In this document: positions 20,437-30,682 of the stretch, one piece after another | How the letters are laid out: every line of letters starts with the position of its first letter | How positions within the stretch are numbered: position 1 is the first letter of the stretch | DNA from: Ephemerocybe angulata | Lineage: Eukaryota > Basidiomycota > Agaricomycetes > Agaricales > Psathyrellaceae | Direction: 5' to 3' | Length of the DNA stretch: 64,000 bases | NCBI GenBank assembly: GCA_013368325.1 | Contig: JAACJK010000013.1 | Coordinates: 186,001 to 250,000 of the forward strand | Program-made: the position numbers and the translations under genes | The notes under the pieces: model-generated | The model's database searches: none | Seen by the model: only the letters and a program-made list of their open reading frames with translations | Told to the model about the DNA's origin: nothing

Positions 20437-20716
20437 CTGGCGTCCATCGCACACCCCCCAAAATCTGTCGCATTGCTCATCCACCCATCGGCATTGTACC
20501 ATAGCACCTACACGGACACCCTTCCAAAAGCACATCTGTACCACCACCCCCTCATACCTCTCTACTACCCACCTGCATACCTACATACGTACCTACCTGC
20601 CTGTCGTATCGACTCGTCGAATAATTAGCCCCTAATTTCCGCTGAACTTTGCCGGGCCGCCATTCTGATTGCCGCTCCGGAGGGTGGAGGTTGGACGGTT
20701 GTTGATCTGTCCCACG
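20437..20716. other. Spacer between the DUF6593 gene and HAP5
   Basis: This holds the 3' region of the DUF6593 gene and the distal HAP5 promoter. It is rich in CTAC repeats near 20580. No gene is seen. Confidence 0.5.
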
Positions 20717-20748
20717 ATTGGTTGGTTGCCAATTTCCATCACCATTGG
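20717..20748. promoter_or_regulatory. Three CCAAT boxes upstream of HAP5
   Basis: ATTGG at 20717-20721, CCAAT at 20729-20733 and ATTGG at 20744-20748 lie 48-79 bp before the HAP5 start codon. HAP5 is itself a subunit of the CCAAT-binding factor, so feedback control is plausible. The boxes are seen; the regulation is inferred. Confidence 0.5.
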
Positions 20749-20795
20749 AACGATTCTTGAAAGGTGCACCGAGCCGATAAGCCTAATTCACGCAA

Positions 20796-21759
20796 ATGTC
20801 CGCGCAGCAACAGCCTCCTCCCTTTGTCCAGTCGGGGGAGCCTCTGAATCAATTCCTCAAGTCTTTCTGGCAGCGCCAGATCGACTCTGCGGAAAAGGAG
20901 ACTCCGGACTACAGACACCCACCCCTGCCACTGGCCAGGATTAAGAAAGTTATGAAGAGCGACCCGGATGTAAAGGTTTGTGCGCTCAGCTCGATGCTGA
21001 TTGGCTGCGATCGTTGACGAATCGGTGCTCGTTTACAGATGATTGCGGCAGACGGTATGTCTTTTAGCGCCTTCGAAACGTTATTCAGGGACAAAGGGCT
21101 CATAAGCGACATTGCTGCTATTCGCTTCCAGCGCCCATCTTGTTTTGCAAGGCTTGCGAAAGTAAGTTGTCGTCTTTTTATCCTCTAAAGTCCCTTTCAC
21201 GCGTTTCGAAGGGAAATACTGAGTACTGACTCCTCGGCTACCTTTCACATAGTTTTTATCTCCGAAATAACGGCGAGGGCATTCATTATTGCGGACTCCA
21301 ATAAGCGCCGGACGCTGTCGCGCGCAGACATCGCGAAAGCGCTCAGCAAATCAGATCAATTCGACTTCTTGATTGACATTGTACCACGCGAGGATCTGCC
21401 CTTCCCCGGCACGTCGACCTCAAATGGCGGCAACGGGAAGAAGAACGCGAATATCGCGGCGCCGAAAGCAAACCAGGTCCCCGCTTACTATCCTATGCGT
21501 CAACCTACAGTTGCTTACTGACTCGCGTTTGTTGCTGTCTACTTTTACAGACACCACCTGCTTTGGAAGGCTCCAACGGACTGGAGTTGGAGAATGGAGA
21601 GGCCGGCACCGGAGGAAGCATCGACCAGGTAAGCTAAAACACTTTTTCGCGCCTCGGTATCGCAAAGAGTCGTCGTTCATGTTGGCGTGACTCTCCTTGA
21701 AGCAGCTGGAATCTCTTCTTGGCCCCCCTCAAACCTCGGAACGCGGCTCCCATTCGTAA
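20796..21759 (+). CDS. HAP5: CCAAT-binding factor subunit C (HAP5/NF-YC)
   Basis: This histone-fold subunit pairs with HAP3/NF-YB and, with HAP2, binds CCAAT boxes. Six exons (20796-20975, 21039-21054, 21132-21161, 21253-21476, 21551-21628, 21706-21759) give 193 residues. The N-terminal helix [16 protein letters not shown] is followed by the histone fold: [51 protein letters not shown], then [20 protein letters not shown] and IDIVPRED. A glycine/asparagine-rich tail follows. The fold is fully conserved. Exon 2 is a 16-nt micro-exon. The CCAAT boxes directly upstream suggest autoregulation. Confidence 0.95.
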
Positions 21760-24700
21760 TCATTGCCGGGCCTGTGTACTCTACCCCGCCCTCTCCCCAT
21801 CCCCTTGCTTCGACGACCTCTCTAGGCGGACTATCCCAGGGACTCATTCGGTCGATGACAAGGAAACTATACCCCGTCTCGCTATCCATTCTCTAATCCA
21901 CCGGCCGAACCGTAAAATTTCCAACCGACGCGCAGCAGTCCCAGAGTAGCAGTCGCGGCCCAAGTCCTCAACTTCCAGCAGAACCTTACACATGCGCAGG
22001 ACGGCATTCTTTCTCCTCGGGCAAAGTTTCTATCGGGTCCTTCTCATACGGATACGCCCCAGCCGTCACCGCAGGTCTGCATTTGGCAAGTCGTTGGCAC
22101 TCAATGTCGAGTGCCTTGTTGCGGGGGAGCTTGACGGGTACGGACCTGGCTACGGACCTTTCGAGTGTTATCTGGAGAGTGGTGTCTTGGCGATGATACC
22201 ATGTCGGACCACGCGAGTTACGAGTGGTGTGGCACGGTCATGACGCATCGGAGCTTTGCATTTAAAAGTATCATATTTTCTTTGGACCATCAAGCTTCAA
22301 GCTTCATCCTTTGGCTCTGTGTCTCCATAGTATAGTAACCTACCCTACCTTCTTACTACCTTTTCTCGCTATCTCGGGTTGCAATCTCCAGCAATCTTCT
22401 TCCTCTTCAACGCATCCCTGCCTCGTGTATTTTTCAACTTGATGTACTCATGTTATATTTTAATCATTAGGCTGCAGTTGTGATACCGCATCTTTGGACG
22501 GTTGTACCTTCCTTTAGCAGCAATCATGTAGAGCAGGCCACGACGCTCCCGGATAGCAAATTAAACTTCGGGAGAGCGTCGCTCATCCAAGCAAATTAGA
22601 GAATAAAAATAAGTATCGATAGGCTATCTATCCCTCTTAATCTAAGCTCGGTGTGAAAGTATCTAAGCACCGCCCGCTTTAGCTTGCAACATACACACCG
22701 GGGTGATTAACCAAGGTAGCAGCCAAAGGCGGAAAGGCGAACAAGACGCAACCATACATATCTGAATCATCCATGACATACTCAGCTGCCTCATCCGTCG
22801 CACATATCCAGCCGGAAAGGACAACGAACCCTGATACCGACCCACCCCCTCACCGGTCACCCAGGCATATGCCCATGGGTGTACCCATACACGTCCTGCG
22901 ATACACCAGATTCTGGGGTATAATAGACTAGCTTGGGCTGTGATCCCGGAATCCGATCTCTGTGGACCCAGTCACTCGGAGCTTGTGCAATGCTGCATTG
23001 AGATTCCGCAGACTGAAGGCGCTCTGAGACGCCGGATTCGGTTCCTACAAGTCTTTGGGGATCCGGATTTGGGATCTTCAAGCGGCTTTCTTTCTATTCT
23101 TCGCAAGGACGACAGCGCGCTAAGCCTGGAAAGGGTGGGCGCTTGTTTGAACCCTCCTCCATATTTAAATCTCCTTACTCGGACGCGGCGCTTAGATTGC
23201 TGCATATGGTGTGCGCCGACTTTAATTTATGTGCACAGCGCTCAGGAGTCAGGACTCAGGATTTGCGTATCCCATAATGCTCGGCGCACTTGGCCTCTAC
23301 ATCTTCACCACCTATTCGTTCGTTCGTCACACCTCGTTCGCACCCCGCTGTGGGGCTGTCGAACCTTGTGTCCCGACGCCTCAACATATGGACGCGCTCC
23401 GAAAGTAACTTCATGATATGAAATCTGAACATCCATCCCGCATGTAATTCGTGACATGGCAAAAAGCACTTACAGTGAGAACAATGTTTCCAAAGTACCC
23501 TTGATGAGGTTCTGATAAGCAAAGCACACAAGCAGGACTGTCCTCACGATTAAAAGCGCGACGCGACGCGTTGGGCGCCTAATCAAGGCACAGCCACTTT
23601 GCTCACACAAATAGTGTTCTCACTCGTGTCTTGCTATGACCATAGCACCTAGGTAGGCTTTGAAGGGCTGTCATATATCTAAAGCTAGTTTTAGCGGCAC
23701 TGTGCATATTCCCAGAGCACCATCTTTCCTAGCCCGTTCACCAATTTCACGCACAGTCCGTCGGACTGAGTTCACTCAGCAGCATAGCCACGTCACTAGT
23801 ATGGTGGCCTACCCTGTATACTCTTTCCCCCAATGATTCTGTACCCTTGTTATGAGCCTGTGTACTCAGGCAATCCTCTGGCCTATATACGCCCTTGTGT
23901 AGTCCTATCCTCCTCGTACCCTGGCGCGAGTCCCGAGCGCGCCCTTCCTCATGAGTCATTGGGATCTCGCCAAGGTAATCCGGAAGAGCGCTGGACACTG
24001 ATTCCCATCGCCATGAGCCGTTGATTTCGCCGTGCCGAATAGATATTGATGCGATGTCATACTATGGATCGAACTGTGACTCGCTAGCCTCTGGGGGGGC
24101 TCTAGGACAGGATGGCTCTATTCCAGCGTTCTCCTTTGGAGTGGTGGGCCAAGGCAGGCGAGGTATGGGCAAAGGAGGGGGAAGTGGATTCATGAGGAGG
24201 GGCCAGAGAAATAGAGGGGAGTATGGTTACTATTGGGATCTAGTGGCGGTGGCGTTGGGACTCACAAAGAGTCAACAAAGAGTGCCAGAGTAGTTCACCT
24301 ACAAGGACATATTTCCGCTAGGTACTATACCACAGTCCAGCTAACAGCTTGATCAGAGCACTTACTGGCACAATGCTGCATTTTCCTTCCCACCTTATTG
24401 CCAATTTACCTTTCGCATCTGAAAATGAGGAAAGAGCCGCATTCAATGCGTACCTGATGCTCAAGCGCCCGTAGTTCGGACGGGGTCACGACCGGGGCGG
24501 TGAGGTTATATCATACACACTTTCACGATCAGGTTAATTGGATCCTGCTGCCCTATACTGTTCTAGACAAGTTCCAGATTACCAGACGCCGGGAGGTCGA
24601 AGGAGCGGATATGATATGCATCTACACCCGGATGCCTTACCCTCAAGCCACCCGTGTAGGAGGCGGGTTTCCTCCGAAAGATGATCGCAGCCGCCTCGTT

Positions 24701-26033
24701 TACGGTTCTAGTGAAGCAAGAAGTCGACGTGACAAAGACAAAGATATCAGAGGAATTGTAGGTAGAGAATCAATTCATGGATAGAAACTAACCGACTTCT
24801 TGGATGGACCCCACGCAGGGACCTGGATGGTAGAGACGTAATTTCCGGGTTGAGGGTATTTTAATCACTCCAATCGACTTCTTGGTGTACCTGCCATCCA
24901 GCGCAGCAATAGCTCAATTGAAAGAACCCCGACGAAGTGAGCTCTGGTCTGAGTGGATTCAGACAACAATGCATGTTCCTATGCGTCTTCTTCAGCTGTT
25001 TTGCCTCCTCCACATGAGAAGAAACTGACGGTGGGGTGCGTCCGAACCCCAGATTGCGTCCCTGCCGCCTCCACGTACCCCAGCAACGTCGTCCGCCACA
25101 GAAGCACGTCGATCTCCTAGGTCCGATTGAAACACGAGAGAAGCACACCAGTCAGGCCACCCCCAGCTGATTCTAATGACCGAGGGTAGCCATTTGGTAG
25201 CCATCGCCACGAAGCAGACAGACATGCCAAAGGACAAGGCAACCAGACCCACACCGGGAGTCTGCCTAGGATATATGATGCGAAGAATAAGAAGGCGGAT
25301 GGATGTGAGGCATCAGCGAGCATCGGCGCCATTCCATCCCACGTCAAGGATAATAAGAAGTTAGCTGTGGTATTGACCATCTAGCTTTCCTAGGTTTCCT
25401 CCCCTCTACTACCGCTCCCATACGGGTGCTAACCGTGATGTTACCCCTTGCATGAGGTTCAGAACAAGAAGGAATTTTTACGGAATATGGACACACATTG
25501 CGAGCGGGTGGAAACCTAGTAACCCGACGCGCCGCCACTGCGGTGACGAAACACCGCAATAGAGTATGTAGCAACCACCTCGACACCGGCGTGAACGCAT
25601 CTGCAGCTAAGCATGTGGTTCCGCTGGGCAAGCAGATACCCTCCATGATTGGGATCTGTAATGTAGATCGAAATCATTAATGGTACAACACAGCGTCTCG
25701 TCATGAATGGTTGGGCGACTGCCGACGAGGCACCCTGCTTATCTCCTCGACCCAAGATGTACTACATCTTTTGATGATCGAGGTTGTCTGTAGGCTTTCG
25801 GAATGCTAACCTTACCGTACAGCGGATCGACGGATGAATCATCGGGCAAGAAGCATCGAGGGCCGGTGTTGGAATAATAGCACATACAACAGCATTCTTG
25901 GTGCAAGATACACGGCTTTTACAAGATACAGAGCACATACACTGGGGATGGAATGAGCTTTCGTTCCGGAACAACAATGAAAAAGAACTGACGCGACGTA
26001 CACCAACAATGTGGGACTTTAAGGGGTTGTAAA
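21760..26033. other. Gene-poor 4.3-kb region
   Basis: Only short frames on both strands are seen (longest 158 residues at 22940-23416), with no family motif, no consistent splice pattern and no repeat ends. A hairpin lies at 22541-22581. It could hold untranslated RNAs or decayed sequence; I cannot tell. Confidence 0.5.
22541..22581. repeat. Hairpin-forming inverted repeat
   Basis: CGACGCTCCCG and CGGGAGAGCGTCG can pair over 11 bp with a 2-nt bulge and a 17-nt A/T-rich loop. It lies in sequence without genes. Role unknown. Confidence 0.45.
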
Positions 26034-26473
26034 TTAGTTCATTTCCTCATCCTCATCCTCGTCGGCTTCATTGCCAGTGAGACCGGCCTTGGCCAGAGCC
26101 TCCTGGAGGTATAGTCGACGCGGACACCGCGAGTTCGGCGACCGACGATGGCAGTGGGGTCGATCTCCTCGAATTCCTGAACATTTGCATGTGAGCATGA
26201 ATGGACGCGACGCGTAAACCAGCCGTGTGGACACACCTCTTCCTCATCGTCCTCCTCCATCTCTTCCTCTTCCTCCTCGTCTTCTTCTTCTTCGTCTTCC
26301 TCCTCTTCCTCCTCCATGGACTGGTCAGCGGGCGCCGCGCGCTCTTTGCCCTTTCCTGAGGGCGACGCGGTGGCAGCGACGCCGGTCCTGGTAGTCTGTG
26401 AGCAAAGCAGTCCTCGTCGTACATGAGGGGGAACTCACTGCTGGTTGTTGGGGTCAGTAATGTTGGAAGACAT
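26034..26473 (-). CDS. CHZ1: Histone H2A.Z chaperone CHZ1 homologue, frame broken near its end
   Basis: CHZ1 proteins carry H2A.Z-H2B dimers to the SWR1 complex. Exons at 26473-26439, 26387-26237 and from 26176 give MSSNITDPNNQQTGVAA, a long Glu/Asp run, and the CHZ motif EEIDPTAIVGRRTRGVRVDY. After VDYT the frame changes. The expected continuation QEALAKAGLTGNEADEDE is present in the next frame, ending at 26034, while the uncorrected frame ends at 26039 with a basic tail. One missing base near 26106-26110 explains it. Since the motif itself is intact, a sequencing error is as likely as a mutation. The introns are 51 and 60 bp. Confidence 0.8.
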
Positions 26474-27082
26474 GGTGTTGATTGAGGTGAAAGTTGTGTG
26501 CAAGACGCGAAGAATGTTGTTGCGATTTATTTACTGCCACCCTTGTTTGGCTAGCCGTTGGTGGGAAAGTGTGACCTTCCTTGCTTCCTCCGTTCATGGG
26601 AACGCCCGACCGGTATGTCGCTGCAATTCACGTTCTGCTCGCTGCAAGCGCTCGTCGCGAGGGCCAGCTGGCGCTCGCTGGGGCGCATCGTTTCGACAGA
26701 GACTACGTTATCTGGGTCTGATGCACTCTGATACGAGAGATCCATCTGTTATCACAGGCAGGCTCAACTGTTCTTCGCTGAGGTCTCGCCGGAGATCCCT
26801 GCCAGTTGCGGGGATAAGTGGCTAGAACTGGAACCGAAGTGGCCGTCTGTGGCCGTTCTCCAACGGCATCGCTATAGATCGCTATTCCTGGACTTATTCT
26901 TGAGAAGCCCTCAGCAGGTGATGGAGCGCATTGTTGCGTTGGGTCAACCCCCTCCCATCAATCTCGTCTTATGGTCCTCCTGATCTCACCTTACCTCAGC
27001 ACTACAGCCATACCGGCTTTCCAGATTGCACCTTTCACCTGCAACTCTACCTCGAACCCTCTTGCCGCCCTGCGCCGAGGAT
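26474..27082. other. Divergent promoter region
   Basis: This spacer lies between the CHZ1 start and the long DUF6593-type gene, which are transcribed away from each other. A 126-residue frame on the plus strand (26445-26825) has no recognisable features and overlaps CHZ1's first exon. Confidence 0.5.
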
Positions 27083-29420
27083 ATGGTCGGCCCCTTCGAC
27101 GCCTTCTCTTGGGATCGCAAGGGCAAGTCGGATACCCTTCAGGCTCGGATCAGGCATCCACCAGCTCTGCCCCGTCGAGGATCTCCCTGCTCCCTTCTGT
27201 CAGGCTCCCCAGCTTCTCCCGCCAAGGAGAGGCGCCCGAACAGCCCCCTGCCCTCGAGAAACCAGCCCTACTCACCCTTAGGGCTTCATCACGCTCGTTT
27301 ATCGACACGACTATCACGGATGATGTATCGAAAACGCCCCTGTACACAATGCGGACGACGGGCGCTTCCACGACCCTGACGCGGAGCAGCCCCACCGGAG
27401 GGACCATGCAATTTGCTACTGTCCGATGGCCAAAGTTTCTGCCAACCAGGATTAAGGGGAAGGAGGTGTCGGACGGGGTGGAAATACAGATGGGAAACCA
27501 GCGGTACATTGGCGGGGAAACGCTGCTGCGACCAGGTCCGAAAGCAAAGTGAGTTCCCAGTGCTGTAAAATGGAACCCAAGGACGTCTGTAACGCGCGCT
27601 CTCGATCAGCTCTGCCCGTAGATTCAACATGCCAAACTATTCTCACTCCTTGAAGTGGAAACGAAGAGGGGACGCCTTTTGGGTGCGTTCCCATCTGATT
27701 TCCCTGGCGATCGTCTACTGACGTCAAATACAGTGTACAGGTCATAACCTCAAGGGCCCCATAGCAATTCTGGAAGCCGCAAAGGACAAACGACCCATGA
27801 AACTCACGGTTTACGAAACTCTCCGAGATAAGTACGACTCTCGCAGCGTTCTGTACCACCAAGGGGTCTACATTCTCCTGTTGGACTACCTGGTGATAAC
27901 GTCGATGCTGCTTCTCACGGATCTGCAAGAGTGGATGCTTGTCAAGATCTACGAAGAGAAGAGCGTTACGGTCCCCAATCCCCTCGGGGGCGACGCTAGC
28001 TCACTCGAGGCGACCGCTTCGCAATTGCGCAAAATCATGTATCGCGAACCAATCTATCCAAAACTGAGCGGGGACACGGCTTCGAATTTCTCAGCGTCCG
28101 ACAACTCGAATTCTTTCCCTCCCACTCCCATTTCGCCTACGAATTTCTCTCACTTTGGCCATGGCATTTTCGGCGGCAGATCGTCGTCCTCCCACTCGCA
28201 TATCGGTCCAGCTATCAGACGACTGGCGACCAGTCCATGTTCCTTCCCCAATCGATGCTTTCCTTATCGTCTGACTCGGAAGATGAGGATGACGGTATGG
28301 AAGATGCGGTTGTCCACACTCGCGCGGGAAGCCCAGCCTCCATGAATTACCCAGCAAGCTTATCACACCCGCCTTCGCATAACTACATAGACCCATCCTT
28401 CTACCCTGGCGAGGACCTACCCCCTGTGCCTCCCATCCCCCTGCGGTACGCACACTCAAACCAGTCACTTCGTGATACGAGCCAAAACCTATCGAGGGCC
28501 GCTTCGCCTCTTTCTAGGGAGCTTCTCCGCGAGCTTCCAAGACCGCCTAGCCAACAGTTGCATTTGAACACCAGCCCGCGCTCCGAATCACTGCCCAGAG
28601 GGCTTGTGCCTTTCGAAGCGCGTCCTCAGCCTCCACCTAAGGCCCGGCGACCTTCAACATCGGGTGACACGCCGTCAGTATCTCCAGTCGCACCACCAGC
28701 GGCCTCTTCCCAACCACAGGTTGGAAGGACGCGAAGTATGACGATAGGTGGGCAAAGAGGCCGAACGACCTCTCCACGTCCTTTGCCAAGTGTTCCCTCC
28801 CCCGCCAACGTCCTCCAACGTCCTCATCATCTTCATCTCACAACACCATCTCAAACACACTCTGCCGTGCTCGAAGCCACGCGACGCTTGCGGAGGAGGG
28901 GTGCCCCCAGCAAGAACCAGAGTTGCTAGCCCCACTGCCCACCTTCAACCCGCATCATCATTATGCATCGCCAGCAGGCAGCCATGCGAGCCTGGCACCG
29001 TCGCAAAGGTCGCTGCCCCCCACTCCGATATCCATGGACCCAAGCAGCCCACGACCGGACATTTTACAGGAGGAGCTTCGGGTGACAGCTGCGACCGTGC
29101 AGATGCTACGGCAGCAGTCCACACAACAGCAACAACAACAGTACCACTCGCTCCACCAGCAGAGTCATCACGGCGGGCATCAGCCACCGACTATTAGGAT
29201 TCCGACGTCCCCGTTGCGCAAGGCGAGTCACACACATGGGGGCATTGGGAGGGATGAGGAGGATGAGGAGAATGGGCAGTGGGTGCAGGTGTTGTCGAGT
29301 CCGTCGGGGAGGACGTTGCCTCCTCTGCCGGCGGCGTTCTATGATGTGCCGCCGCCTGCGTATAATGAGAGTGAGGCGATGTATGGAAATGTAAAGCCAG
29401 ATGGGATGGCTGCACCGTAG
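27083..29420 (+). CDS. Long DUF6593-type protein with low-complexity tail, frame changes
   Basis: The start MVGPFDAFSWDRKGKSD looks right, but the next part lies one frame over (open from 26971). The DUF6593-like domain follows: SFIDTTITDDVSKTPLYTMR, MQFATVRWP, GNQRYIGGETLLRP, an intron (27549-27621), YSHSLKWKRRGDAFW, an intron (27683-27733), then AILEAAKDKRPMKLTVYE and ILLLDYLVITSMLLLTDLQEW. The C-terminal half is Ser/Pro-rich with TRAGSP and PPSQQ stretches, a polyglutamine run (STQQQQQQYHSLHQQ) and an ending PPPAYNESEAMYG. Frame changes near 27150, 28205 and 28800 each equal one missing base. A PPxAY motif near the end could recruit WW-domain proteins. Function unknown. Confidence 0.7.
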
Positions 29421-29944
29421 CCTCGGAGAGGAAGTTTGAGGCCCGTGTGTCGGGTCTTTTCGTCTCGTTCTGGGGTCGTTTCTTTTGTCTTTCTTCTTCT
29501 GAATTTGAGTTCTGCTTCCTTCGTCCTGTCTTGGTTTCGACTTCTTTATTTCGTGGTACTCTTTCAGACCTTCTTTTCTTGGGTTAATACGTTATCGTCA
29601 CCTACCTTTAAATTCTTGTTTGGCGTATTCTATTCATTGACTATTTCGTGTCACCAACCATACCTCTTTCCTTCAATTTGCATATTCTTTACACACCCTG
29701 CATGCTTCTTCGCGACCTGTTCAAAACACCTATACCTTCATTGGCTTATATGTAATTCACAATCTCCCAGCCTGACTAGTGACTCTCTTACCTGCTATTC
29801 CCCCTCTACATCTGCATGAATCCAACCCCTTCCTTCTTTACGATTTCATACGAGCCTGGGGCTCTTCTTGGGTCTTCCCCGCCCGTCGTCCATCAGTCCG
29901 TCCATTCCATGTAGTATACGACACCTAGATTCACGATCCATCTC
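29421..29944. other. 3' region of the DUF6593-type gene
   Basis: This is T- and C-rich sequence without a gene, ending at the 8-bp target duplication TCCATCTC (29937-29944) of the transposon. Confidence 0.6.
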
Positions 29945-29983
29945 GGTGGTTCATGTTTTTGCGTTGCGTTGCGGTAGCTTGCG
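29945..29983 (+). repeat. Left terminal inverted repeat
   Basis: These 39 bp match the reverse complement of 36314-36352 at 29 positions: GGTGG, then a divergent decamer, then TGCGTTGCG, TGCGGTA and TTGCG at identical spacing. Confidence 0.8.
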
Positions 29984-30086
29984 TTGATGGCCTTGCGGTA
30001 TATAACACGCAAGTTACCGCAAATGCCTTGATTGCCGCAAGATTTTCGGTATTTGCGGTGACTTGCGTGAGGTTGCGTGTTTTGCG
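29959..30086 (+). repeat. Left subterminal TTGCG array
   Basis: About a dozen TTGCG/CGCAA cores, often as TTGCGGT, occur in under 130 bp, mostly in TTGCG orientation. A pair of further CGCAA cores follows near 30235. They are probably transposase-binding sites. Confidence 0.7.
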
Positions 30087-30682
30087 TAGGGCTTCTGGGG
30101 GAGGACACGGGGGTATAATAGGGTGTTGAGGATGTTCAGTACTCAGTAGATAAGATATAGTGCATCGTTCTTCCAGCCCAGCCTGTCCTTGATCAGCGGA
30201 GAGGTTAAATGACTGTGGGAATTGTCTGAGGTGACGCAAAGCGCCGCAACGACATCGTCGATTCTGACTGCCTACCACCACAACAGCGAGCACCGAGGAC
30301 CACATCCACTCAACCAGCAGATACCCAGTATATCTCGAAAACATTCTTGAGGCTTGGAGAGGGCGCAAGACGGAGGGTTGGGCATGGGCTTGGGGAACAG
30401 GATTGATGGCCGGTGGTGACCCTCAATAGGGGCGGGGTGGGCTGTGGTAAGTCGTCCACCTCGAGTATGGCTGGTATATTGGTGTTAACAGGTTTCTAGA
30501 GACTGTATCTATACATTATAGACCCAATATATGCGCTTTCGCCTACAGACTTTGATTCTTGGAGCGATGTTTTGCTGGGCCATTATAAGCTTCCGTTCCC
30601 GATTAGGCGCCTCGCTCCAAAGATTTTGAGGACTCGACAACCTCTAATAACGCACGTTTTGCCTTACACAGATCATCAAGAC

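Noticed and set aside
22940..23416. 158-residue open frame
   Set aside because: Uneven composition, overlapping minus-strand frames and no motif; it looks like chance.
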